Positions 1 through 9,942 of a DNA stretch of 64,000 nucleotides are shown here, in pieces (position 1 is the stretch's first letter; each line of letters starts with the position of its first letter). The stretch is from Monocercomonoides exilis (taxonomy: Eukaryota > Preaxostyla > Oxymonadida > Polymastigidae), in NCBI GenBank assembly GCA_001643675.2, contig LSRY02000002.1:2499001-2563000 (forward strand), read 5' to 3'. The translations under genes and the position numbers were made by a program. The notes below the pieces were generated by a model, which saw nothing but the letters and a program-made list of their open reading frames with translations, was not told where the DNA came from and did no database searches.

Positions 1-2988
1 ATAAATGAAATTCAGAACTGTGAATATTCGAAAGATAATTTGTATCTCACAACTGTAGCTGGTACAAACAACGGAAAGTTAGTCCATGTTTCTCTGATTG
101 ATACTGATGATTTTCAAAAACCTAAAATACAAGAAAAATCTGATCAAAATGACTTTTTGAATGTTGATGGAAAAGTTCCATTTCGAATATCGTCAGGAAT
201 ATCATTGCCTTGGAATTCATATATTGCACAGAAAATAAAGACTTATCAAAAGCAATCCAAAGATCTCCAAAACACATATATGGTTATTTCTTGTTGTCCA
301 ATCGAGAAATACAACACAGACAAAGAAACTGGGGATGAAAAATTCTTATTGAAAAGTGAAGAAGCAGCAGATCAAGTGACCGAAGATATTATTATGTTTG
401 ATGATGATACTTGTTCCGAATATGAGCCATTTATTGATTGGTATAATTCGCCAGTCAGATATTGCGTTGTTGACTTCGAGTCACTCAGTTTTTTAAAAGG
501 TTTGCATTTGAATTATGATATTATATTCTTTAATGCTCAAACGATCTTCATTAAATCTTTTCTTATTCACATAGTTTATTCTGATACAACATTGATTGTT
601 GAACCAACCTGGCTTTCGTGGCAAGACATGCTGAATAATGATGCTTCACTTATTGTTGCAGAAAGACAAAGAAAGAAAAAGCATGTTCAGGAAAAAAGCA
701 TCGATGAAAAGGAAGGAAATACCAATTATTCTTGTGAAAATCAGAATAAAGGAAATGTGATGGATTGGGAGTTATTAATCGGAGCTGATTCGCATCCCGT
801 AGAAGATTCAAAAAATGATGATGCTTCGTCAATAAATCTTCCTCACGAAAAAGCAGAGTTGAATGAAAAAGACAAAGAAACAGATTTATTAGATGATTTA
901 ATGAAAGAGGATGTTCCTCTTTCTACATCGCAAGCGTCTCATTCTGTTCGGTCTCTTAAAGAAGGGGGAATGAATTCATTAAAGCAACAGAATGAAGCTG
1001 ATCTTATCAAATCAAAGCTAAGAAAAGAGTTAGCAAAGCAAATTCAGAATGATCCTACTCGTTTCTTAGAAACAAATGTTCGTGTTTATTTTGATGAATG
1101 TGATTTTGATTCATCTGTTGCTTCTTCTTGTTGTAGAAATCAAGGCCTTGAAGTCAATTTGAAGCAAAACAAAATAGCAAATGAGGATCAAACAGAATCA
1201 GCAGAATCAAAAGTATTTGAGGCGAACTCAAATTACAAAGCTGAATGGGAAAAGGCAAAAGGTTCAATTAGTCTAATCACTGCTCTTTCAGAACGGGTAA
1301 GTGATGCTAAAGAGAAGCTTAAAAAGATCGAGGATTCTGTTGCTTGGAAGCAGAAAATGCTCAACCGCCAGCTGGAAAGATTTGCAGCTCTGAGCAACGA
1401 CAGCACTGAAAAGGATAAAGGCGGGAAAGCTGAAGATTCTGTTTCGTCTCTTTGTGAGGCATTCAGATTGGTTACTTTTTTCGAGCCAAGTACTCCAACA
1501 GAGCAAAATGCTAAAAAAAAGAGTGAGCTTCAGGAAAGTCCTGTTGGAAAGGAAACTGAAAGGAAACAACAAAAACATCATTTGTCATCGGGAGATGCCT
1601 CTAATGATTTGCATTCATCTTTTTCTGTGCAAAATTCATCTTCAGATAATTTGTCTCATTCATCTAATTCAATTCTCCGTGATACTCATCTGTCAATAAT
1701 TCCATCTTTCCCTATGTTGTCCTATTCTATTCACATCAATTCACCTTCATCTTTGTCTTTTGATGCAATTATTGGAACATTTCGATCTTCTATCTATTTC
1801 GTTTCATCAAATGCTCCATCAAAGCTTGTTCATCAAATTGAAAGCTCATCAGACTTTTCCTCTTCCTCAACGCCTTCTTCATTATCTTCTTTTCAACAAA
1901 TATCTTTTCCAGCTTCTTCTGTTGCGCCAACCTCTTCCTCTGAATTATTTTCCTCGAAGCAGCTCATTAATCCCTTTGATTTTTCATCCACTTCATCAGC
2001 ATTTCCACTTCAGTCTTCAACACTTGACTCTTCTATCTCTCAAAGTGCAAGTTATTCATTTGCTGATATTCCTGTCCCATCTTTTTTGCGAAATGACAAT
2101 TTTGATGGTTTTCTTTCAGATGCAAAAGAATCAGCAACTTTGCACAATCAAATTGTTTCGTTTGTACCAATAGCAATCTCCACTTGTGGCGAGCTCCCTT
2201 TTCCATCCACAGACATTTCAAATTCTGAGTCTCCTGAAACAGAAGCAATTTCGTCGACTGATTCAAAACAGAATGAAGGAAAGAAGCGATCTGAATTGAT
2301 GTTTTTATTTAGCTTGGATGAGTCACCACAATTGACTGTTCTTTTGTCTTTGTTGAGACAAACACGTACTGCTGTAATAAATTCATTGTGCGAAATTGAA
2401 GAAAAGTTCACTTCAATTTCTTTTCCTTCAACAAATCAAATGTCTCTTCGGATGATACTTACTTCAACACTTGATGTCCAATTCCTTCTTTCTCAGAGAT
2501 GTGATTCACATGTTTCGGATGAATTGACAGAAAAAGTGTCTCTGCCATTAAGTCAGTTATTCAAAGCTTCGCATCAGATAACGCCTACTTTTTCATTGCT
2601 TTTCACTTCTTCCGTTGAAGGATCTATTTTCTGTTTCAACTCTAAGCAGAAATTGGACCAAGAATTAGACTCTAACAGAACAAAAATGCAATTTCCAAAA
2701 ATATTCACCTTATTGTTGGAACGTTTGACTTCACTTTTCAAAAACCCTCCAACTCCTTCCCATAATTCTGATAGTGTTTTTTGGCAGTTTAATGAAATAC
2801 CTCTTGAATTAAATGCTTCAACATTGCCTTGTGAACAACCAATATCATCTTTTGTAAAAATTGGCACAGTTACTGTTTCATCTACAAAACTTTCAACTGC
2901 AACTTTGGCATTTGAAATAATTAATAATCTTTTAATTCAAATTTGCTCCAGTTTTGATTCAAGGATCTTTGTTTTATATCTAAACTAG
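1..2988 (+). CDS. Hypothetical large protein, 5' end missing
   Basis: The frame is open from base 1 and ends at TAG, giving at least 995 residues; the true start lies outside the window. I do not recognise it. The N-terminal ~230 residues have alternating beta-like hydrophobic stretches (for example LTTVAGTNNGKLVHVSL and DIIFFNAQTIFI), which could be the end of a beta-propeller. The middle is acidic and Lys-rich. A predicted coiled coil lies near residues 415-470 (bases about 1240-1400). The rest is Ser/Pro/Phe-rich with short hydrophobic segments. A nucleoporin of the Nup88 type, a propeller followed by a coiled coil, was considered, but no diagnostic residues are visible. No intron is needed in the visible part. 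Confidence 0.75.
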   Translation: MNEIQNCEYSKDNLYLTTVAGTNNGKLVHVSLIDTDDFQKPKIQEKSDQNDFLNVDGKVPFRISSGISLPWNSYIAQKIKTYQKQSKDLQNTYMVISCCPIEKYNTDKETGDEKFLLKSEEAADQVTEDIIMFDDDTCSEYEPFIDWYNSPVRYCVVDFESLSFLKGLHLNYDIIFFNAQTIFIKSFLIHIVYSDTTLIVEPTWLSWQDMLNNDASLIVAERQRKKKHVQEKSIDEKEGNTNYSCENQNKGNVMDWELLIGADSHPVEDSKNDDASSINLPHEKAELNEKDKETDLLDDLMKEDVPLSTSQASHSVRSLKEGGMNSLKQQNEADLIKSKLRKELAKQIQNDPTRFLETNVRVYFDECDFDSSVASSCCRNQGLEVNLKQNKIANEDQTESAESKVFEANSNYKAEWEKAKGSISLITALSERVSDAKEKLKKIEDSVAWKQKMLNRQLERFAALSNDSTEKDKGGKAEDSVSSLCEAFRLVTFFEPSTPTEQNAKKKSELQESPVGKETERKQQKHHLSSGDASNDLHSSFSVQNSSSDNLSHSSNSILRDTHLSIIPSFPMLSYSIHINSPSSLSFDAIIGTFRSSIYFVSSNAPSKLVHQIESSSDFSSSSTPSSLSSFQQISFPASSVAPTSSSELFSSKQLINPFDFSSTSSAFPLQSSTLDSSISQSASYSFADIPVPSFLRNDNFDGFLSDAKESATLHNQIVSFVPIAISTCGELPFPSTDISNSESPETEAISSTDSKQNEGKKRSELMFLFSLDESPQLTVLLSLLRQTRTAVINSLCEIEEKFTSISFPSTNQMSLRMILTSTLDVQFLLSQRCDSHVSDELTEKVSLPLSQLFKASHQITPTFSLLFTSSVEGSIFCFNSKQKLDQELDSNRTKMQFPKIFTLLLERLTSLFKNPPTPSHNSDSVFWQFNEIPLELNASTLPCEQPISSFVKIGTVTVSSTKLSTATLAFEIINNLLIQICSSFDSRIFVLYLN

Positions 2989-5006
2989 CATTATTCGTTT
3001 AATTTTCTCTAATTTTTTGTATTTTCAGCAAACGATTAAAAAGTCTTTTAAATGATTCTTTAAAAAAATCATATTCTTCCTGATGAAGCGGAAATTTTCA
3101 AATGAATTGAATGACATTTTCATTATTACGTTTTCTTTCATAAAAATAACGGTTATTTTTTAAAATGGTCCAAAGAAGAAATAAATATTATTCAAACAAA
3201 TGAGAAAAAGTTAATGAAAAGCAATTTCACGGATAATATTTTGTTGAGAAAGTGAGAATCTATTGATTGTTTGTCAATTTTTGCACATGTCAGTTTGACA
3301 TATTTTTTATTAAAAAAAATAAAATAAAATAAAATAAACCAATTTTTATCAAAAGATGGTGGATATTTTTTAATTAATACTTTTTTCTATTAGACTTTCG
3401 TTTCGGAAAATTCCCCTTGAATATCAGAAAATGAACATTGAAAAGTTATAACATATTTCCTTTTTTTCTTTAAAGAATTCGTCTCAAACGTAAGCTTCGG
3501 AATGAATTATGAATCATTAAACATTTAGAAGAAATGAATCCAATTTTTGCATATTACAGTTTATGCAAAAAATAGCGGATAAGATCGATTTCTCAATAAC
3601 CACAAGAGGAATAATTCTGACAATTTTCCTCAAAATATATCTCATCAATACAAACTCATTTGATATACAAAGCTTTCAAAGCAGCTTCATTTGTGCTCAG
3701 AGAAATATATTATTTAAATCTTCTTGAAACTCAAAATCCTATTTCTACGAGATTAAAATAATATATTTCTCTGAGCACAAATGAAGCTGCTTTGAAAGCT
3801 TTGTATATCAAATGAGTTTGTATTGATGAGATATATTTTGAGGAAAATTGTCAGAATTATTCCTCTTGTGGTTATTGAGAAATCGATCTTGTCCGCTATT
3901 TTTTGCGTTGACTATATTTCCTTTCTTGTGAAGTTAAGCATATTATATTTAATTTTTTTTTTTTAAATTTTAATTTTTATTTTCACCAGAAAATTAATCA
4001 AAAAAAAAACTATTTAAAAAATATCAACAGATGATTATTTTTTTATCCATTTTTTGACTTTAACAAAAATTTTGGTTTGAGAATTCACTAAAAATATAGA
4101 TATATGAACACTGAAAAGAATAAACTTGTTTCAGAAATCATTTTTCTTTGAATATTGTCGAAGATGTCATCATTATAAACATTAATCATTGTCTTTTCTT
4201 TTTAGTGAATTATTCGTCTCCAAAGAAACAAAACCTTCAAAGAATCAACTCTCCGAAAAAAGATATGAATACAAAGAATATTCTTGAAATTGTTTTTTAC
4301 AAAAGAAAAAAGGAGAAGTCTTTGTTTGGATTTCATGTCACATTGTGTGAGGCTCTATTAATGTATTGATTTTTGACCAATTTCATTTCCTTTCCTTTCA
4401 TTTCATTTCTTTTCATTTTTTCTATCAATAAATAACATTCGATGAAGATGATGTTAAATTTGTGAGCTCACAACAATAACGTTTTCAATTCCAATAAACA
4501 GAAACAACAGTTAAAAGTTGAGAAAATACAATTCACTGATTGATTCAAATATTTCATTATGTTGGGGAATATACGGACTTTCAAGCTTTTTTTATCAAGG
4601 CATTGAAAAATTGTTTCATTCATAACTTTATTTTGCTTTCTCAGATTTCAAAATAAATTTGATTAATATTTCCTTAAACAGGCATCGTTGAAATTAAAAC
4701 AAACAGTTTTGTGACATTTTGCTGACGTTAAAAAATGGATCAATTTTTTTAGTGTTTTTTGTTCTCAGAAAGTCAATGAAAAGTGCATATTTTTTCATGA
4801 AAATGCCTGAAATGAAATAATTTACCACATGTATTTGATGATGAATCGATTTCAATTTAAAATCTATAAAATATTGAAATAAGTATTTTGAAAATAAATT
4901 TCATTATTCCCCAAGCTTGTTCGTTTCATTAATTATATTCGAACAACAAAAAGAATAAAAAAAAAAAAATAATAAAAAAGGAAAAGAAAGCTAGTTCAAA
5001 AAAGAA
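2989..5006. other. Gene-poor AT-rich spacer between convergent genes
   Basis: About 2 kb between two 3' ends. It holds the long inverted repeat at 3565-3906, an (AAAAT)n tract near 3315-3340 and homopolymer A/T runs. A 73-codon open frame at 4148-4369 lies after a splice-acceptor-like TTTTCTTTTTAG, but no upstream exon joins it in frame, so it is not annotated as a gene. Confidence 0.7.
3565..3906. repeat. Near-perfect long inverted repeat (148-bp arms, 46-bp loop)
   Basis: The left arm 3565-3712 is the reverse complement of the right arm 3759-3906. By eye there is one mismatch, near the outer end: GCGGATAAG on the left against GCGGACAAG read from the right arm. The loop is 3713-3758. A transcript would fold into a hairpin of almost 150 bp. 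There is no open frame in the arms and no clear target-site duplication at the outer ends. It could be a foldback or MITE-like element, a hairpin RNA source or a recent inverted duplication. Confidence 0.9.
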
Positions 5007-7664
5007 TTACTTTTTTGTAAGAAATGCTCTCAATCTGGCTTCTCTCAATTTTTGTTGATCCGAATTCGATATAGAAGGAGTTGTTGAAGACTGAGTCAAC
5101 ATTTGCCCACCCCATCCGCTTTTACCTGACTGCTTTTGCTGTTTGTTTGGAGATGATTGATTCGTTCCTCCGAGCGATTGGCCTCCACTTTTCGTCCAAG
5201 AGTTGTTGTTAAAGTTGGCTCCAGCTTTCTTTTTTCCTGAAGATTTACCTGAAGATGATTGTGGGTTGCTATCCATGCTTTTAATGAGCTGTGATGCATC
5301 CAATGCTTCGTCAATCGACTCAGCTTTTTTAAGAAAACGTGGATGAAGCCGCAAGCGCTTTAGGAAGAGCGATAGCACATTCTTCTTCTTCTTCTTCTTT
5401 GAAGAAGATGCAAACTCATTTTTACTGAAAACAGGAGATTTGGAAGTTGATTCTTTTTTTGATTCAGACTCCTCTGGTTCAACATCCATTTTTCCTGATT
5501 GCCCCTCAGATTGTTGAGTCGAATCATTTTGCTCAGAATCTTTGGAAGGTTCAATTTCTTTCGGTGGCTCTTCAACATCCATTTTTTCGCTCCCCACCAT
5601 ATCTTTCTCTTCTTCCTCTTTTTTCTCTTCCTTTTCTTTTTTTTCATCTTTTTCCATTTCTTTCGTATCTTCTTCTTCTTCTTCCTCTTCACTTTCTTCT
5701 TTTTCTTCTGTTCCATCCATTTCATTTTTCTTTGCTTTTGCTGCTTTTTCTTCATCGAGAAACTGCTGAGCAACGCTTTCTTCGCAATTCAGCCGAAGAA
5801 CAGCAGAAGGAGTGAGACCTTCGCTGAGCAAAGTTTGAGTAAGATCCATATGGCGCCTTGGAGGAGGAGCGCTTGCTGAAAAATGATGATTCAAATGCGC
5901 ATACAGAAAATATTAAATAAAAAATGAATAAATAAAAACGATGAAATATTAGCACACTTATGAAGAAAGGTAATTCTGGTTCATTTAAGACTTCTTTGAT
6001 CCAGGTGATCACATCTCCAATGGTATGAACACTGGCTACAAACAACCCTTCTATCGATGCTCCATCTGGAAACACAACACGAAGCATCGTCTTGTTATAT
6101 TCATTTCAAATTAACACGAAACAATTTTTGGTTTATCAACAAAGATAGCAACAAAAATTAAAAAAAAAAAATTAAGTTGAGATACAAAATAATTAAATAA
6201 AAAAGTTTGCAAACCACATCATCACCTGAAGATAAAACTGGCATTGGTTGAGCTGCAGATGGCTGCTGCATTTTTAATATCTGCGGACCTTGTGTACCAC
6301 GTATCCTTTGAATATAACTTTTGAGCTCCTTGTTAGATGGCTGGAACACTTCATCAGGAACAGATGAAACAAGCTTTTCAAGCGAGGCAGACAATTCAGC
6401 GGCCGATCTCTTTGGTGCCATGTTGATGCGTCTGCCATGGTCAGAGCTGTTTGCCAGTTGAAGTCGCAGCAGGCTGGCCTCATTTGGAGGAGTACTCCGC
6501 AAAGCTGCTGACCCACTGGCAGCTAAGGAACTTCCAACAGGAATCCCAGCATTCATTTCCTTTTTGATCTCATGCGCAGCTTCAAGCTGCTTCCTCAATT
6601 CGTCTGCCTTTCGTTTTTCTTCCATTAACTGACGAGAGCTACTGATCCCTGCTCCCGAGCTTTGCTTTCCTGAACGCTGACTCATCAATAAATCTAATAC
6701 ACCATCACCTTCTTTTATATCTTTTTCAACTACTTTTCCTTGCTCTGTTAGAGATAGAACAAAAGGCCGAAAATATTTATCGTCTAAATCTTCGTTGTCC
6801 TGATCTTCTTTTATTTTTTCAGAATTATTCATAGCGCTGCTTCTTTCACTTTCCATAGCTGCTTTTTGCTCTTTTAATCGAGCTTTTACTGCTTGAAAAA
6901 TTCTTTCCTTTTCATTTTCATCTAAAACATCATCCAAAAGCCCTTCAGCTGTTCTTCTATTAAGTGAGTCAATATCAGCATCCTCCTCATCATCATAATC
7001 TAATCCTCGAGATTGTTGTACTCGCTTAAGTCTTTCTTTCTCTTTTTCAGATTCTAATTTCCTTTGTTCTTCAAGGATTGACCTTTCTCTTTGCTCTCTT
7101 TGTCCTCTTCCAATTTCCCAATCCCAGTCATCTTTTTTGTTTGTTGGTGCTTGCTCTTTTGGGCTTTGCTCTTCTTCAGCTTCTTTGCGAAAAGCTGATT
7201 GAAAAGAAAACGGTTCATTGCACATTTGAATATCTGCAAATGGATTATCACCTTTTGGAATTTCTTGTTCTTTGGCAATCTTAGGTAATGGAGATGCTTG
7301 AACAGCAGGTTTTTGTCGCAACTTAATTTCTAATATGGCATTGGAAGGTAATCCACTTAATCTGAAAGGATCAGTCAAATCAACAGGTTTTCCTTTGTGA
7401 AGCAGGAGGCAATTTGTTGTTCCAACTGCAAGTTTAGCGCACGATTGCTCAAGCACATCTTGCATTTTAGTGCTGTACATTACTTCAATTTTTGTCTTTT
7501 TAGGCCCTGAACAATGCAACGAAATAAATATGAAAAACGGAGTAATTTTATTTGGAGAAAATTAATCATTCAAATATCAAGTATTCGAAGATAACATAAT
7601 AAATTGAATAACTTTTCTAAATATGAGTTTTCACACCATAAGATACAGTGAGTTGTGGAGACAT
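5007..7664 (-). CDS. ASPSCR1: TUG/ASPSCR1-like UBL-UBX protein (Cdc48/p97 cofactor)
   Basis: Exons, 5' to 3' on the minus strand: 7664-7637, 7506-6215, 6090-5958, 5875-5007; together 773 aa in frame. Residues 1-80 (MSPQLTVSYGPKKTKIEV..., then LLLHKGKPVDLTD and LSGLPSNAILEIK) match the TUG-type ubiquitin-like domain. A UBX domain begins near residue 442 (MLRVVFPDGASIEG...) and runs across an intron into APPPRRHMDLTQTL and SAVLRLN. In the known family the UBX fold binds Cdc48/p97, and TUG proteins act in vesicle trafficking and p97 remodelling. The tail is very acidic and Lys-rich, then Ser/Asn/Gly-rich, and is probably disordered. The 28-nt first exon was chosen because it supplies the missing first strand of the UBL. 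Donors are GTGTGA, GTTTGC and GTGTGC. The family call is strong; the cellular role is inferred. Confidence 0.88.
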
Positions 7665-7795
7665 TTAACTTATTAATAAAATATAGTGGTTACTTTGATC
7701 TTTTGCATTGTATCGAATTATTTATTAAAAATTAAACATAAATAATATTGAAATTATATAAAGCACATAAAAAAAAATAGAAAGATCAGCTTAAT

Positions 7796-9817
7796 TTAAA
7801 TTTTAAATGTAAATGTTTTCGGAGAAGGCAAAGATTGAGCTAAAATTGGTAATACAGTTATAGGTATTGAAAACCGATGAACGTCTGTCTTAACAGAAGG
7901 GCAAGTATGATAGTATTCCGAAGGGAAAAACAAGTCGCAATTTGTTTCATCTGGCGTTAAAGAAGTAGACTGCTTTGAAGTATCGTTGACTGAGCTTTCA
8001 TCCTTCCCAGCTTCTTTTTCCTGGCTTTCACTTGTTGGAGGAGTGGAGCTGACAGGAATAGCAGCTATGCCCATGTGAATGCGAAGCAGATAAGACAAAG
8101 AAAAATGTGTTGTGGAGAACTGATGAGTTCCCCTGTCGATTGGAAGTGCAACGTGAAAGCCGAAGCGAATGGCAGAAGACACATCGCTGTCTGTTTTCCA
8201 CAGAGTGTGTGAGGATGTTAGCGAAGGAAGAGAAGGCAAAGTAGAGGAATCTGAAGCACCAGAAGCAGCCGATGCTGGCTGGCCAGTTGCTCTGACTTGG
8301 AACATGGAGCTGTTCAGCGTCTCCACCTGGTCCAAAGAGACAGACACAAAAACACAGCCAAATTGCTGCTCTTGCACTTGGCTACCACTCGAAGGCTTTT
8401 GAGTGTTGGAAGAAGAAGATGACGAAGATGAGGCAGGAGATGACTGGAGCCAGAGTGGATGCCTCGATCTGGCAAATTCAATGACGCCGTGCAAAAGCTG
8501 TCCGCGGTGCAGAATGGAAGATGACAAGATGACTGATGCAAGCGGAATCTGCTTTGTGGATGAAGCATTATGAGCAACAGGAGGAGATAACACAATCGAC
8601 AATGGCTGCTGGGCTTTTTTCCAAAATGCAACATGATTTGAAAGCAATGAAGAAAGCTAAACACACAAAGTTATATAAAATATTGATTCACATGAAAATA
8701 CAGTTGAATAAGAAACAACAGTTGAACAATAAAACAAACATCAAGAGGTGTTTCTTCTTTATGTCGAGGAGGGCACGATACTTTTTGCACAACGGCCGAA
8801 CTTTCATGAGAAACTTTTTCTGATTCGCTTTTTTCAACAGTTGCTTTTGTAACATTCATCTCATCTCCTTTGATTTCTTCTTTGATCATTGAATTGAGTG
8901 CTTTTGTGAACAAGTTAAGTTTTAAGTTCCCCCAATTTTCTTCATTTTCATCTTCCTTTTCATCAGAAGGAGTTTCATCTTTTGATTGCTTGTTTTGTTG
9001 AGGTTCTTTCCCAGATTCTTTTTCTTTTTCGTCAACTTTAAGATTTGAAACAAGACATTTACAAATACAAATTTTTTATAAACAAATAGGAAACCAATTT
9101 ATTAATAAACAATAATAACAAAATTTCAAACGAATAATTAGATCTGCTGGAAGAAGAGATGAATGAACAAAGCATTGAGGCATGACAATCTCTTCAAGTG
9201 CTGCTTCCGGACTGCTAATAACAATGGATATATTAGAAGTCTGAACTGGATGTTGTGAACGTAAAGTTCCAATTGTTAAAACGTGATTCACATTAACAAG
9301 ATTTCCTGTGTACGTTGGCGGTAAGTGATTTGGAAAATAACAACGAAAACGATCTGTCAAAAAGAAAATTTTTATTTTCACAAAATAAAAAATGATTTAA
9401 CAAATGCACAAACAATGCCTTTCTTCAGAAGGTAAAAATTTATAATTACATTCAACAATCATTGCTTGTGACGCATATATTGAAAATCCACGAGAACCTG
9501 ACATTTAGAATTACAATGATTTACAAGTTTCAAAAATAAATTTTAAAAAAATAAAAAATAAATATAAAAATTTAAAATAATTGCATCATGCCCAAATCTG
9601 TTGGGTCCGGCAACGATGTTGATATCGGCGGACGCCTTATTGTGTGATAATGATAAGTGTCATCGACATTTGTTGTTAGCAGAAAATCTCCATGGAGCTG
9701 CGCAGAAATTAATTCTACTTCCAAAGGAACCTTTGCAACATTGCGAACAGTTATGTCCGCCTCGAACAATTCACCAGGGAAATACTCCTCTTTGCTGGGG
9801 AGGCAAGAAATCCACAT
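7796..9817 (-). CDS. RGP1: RGP1, subunit of the Ric1-Rgp1 Rab6 exchange factor
   Basis: Exons on the minus strand: 9817-9592, 9497-9414, 9353-9132, 9035-8740, 8656-7796; 562 aa in frame. The arrestin-like N-terminus (KEEYFPGELFEADITVRN) is followed by the RGP1 signature FPNHLPPTYTGNLVNVNH and VLTIGT, and the C-terminus HRFSIPITVLP corresponds to the conserved last strand of animal RGP1. In known systems Rgp1 pairs with Ric1 to activate Rab6/Ypt6 at the Golgi; Ric1 is not in this window. A Lys/Glu-rich insert (exon 4) and Ser-rich loops lengthen it. The ATG at 9817 is the first in-frame ATG before the arrestin strand. The first intron (9591-9498) has no usable GT and fits only a GC-AG intron (GCATGA). 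Confidence 0.9.
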
Positions 9818-9942
9818 TCTTTTTAATGATTGGGACACGATCAAAGTTAACTTTTATCTTTTTTTAAACAGATTGCATGAGGTTTTATTACACATATACA
9901 AAATAGCTATTTTAGCATTTAATTTTTATAAATTATATAGAG
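9818..9942. promoter_or_regulatory. Shared divergent promoter region (RGP1 / 9943 gene)
   Basis: Only 125 bp separate the two divergent start codons, so both promoters must overlap here. The stretch is AT-rich; I see no motif I can name. Confidence 0.5.

Noticed and set aside
4148-4369. 73-codon open frame after an acceptor-like TTTTTAG
   Set aside because: No upstream exon with a start codon joins in phase, and the composition is close to the AT-rich spacer.
5360-5773. Lys-rich and Phe/Leu-rich frames overlapping the TUG tail
   Set aside because: They are other-frame readings of the GAA/AAG repeats in the acidic tail of the UBX gene.
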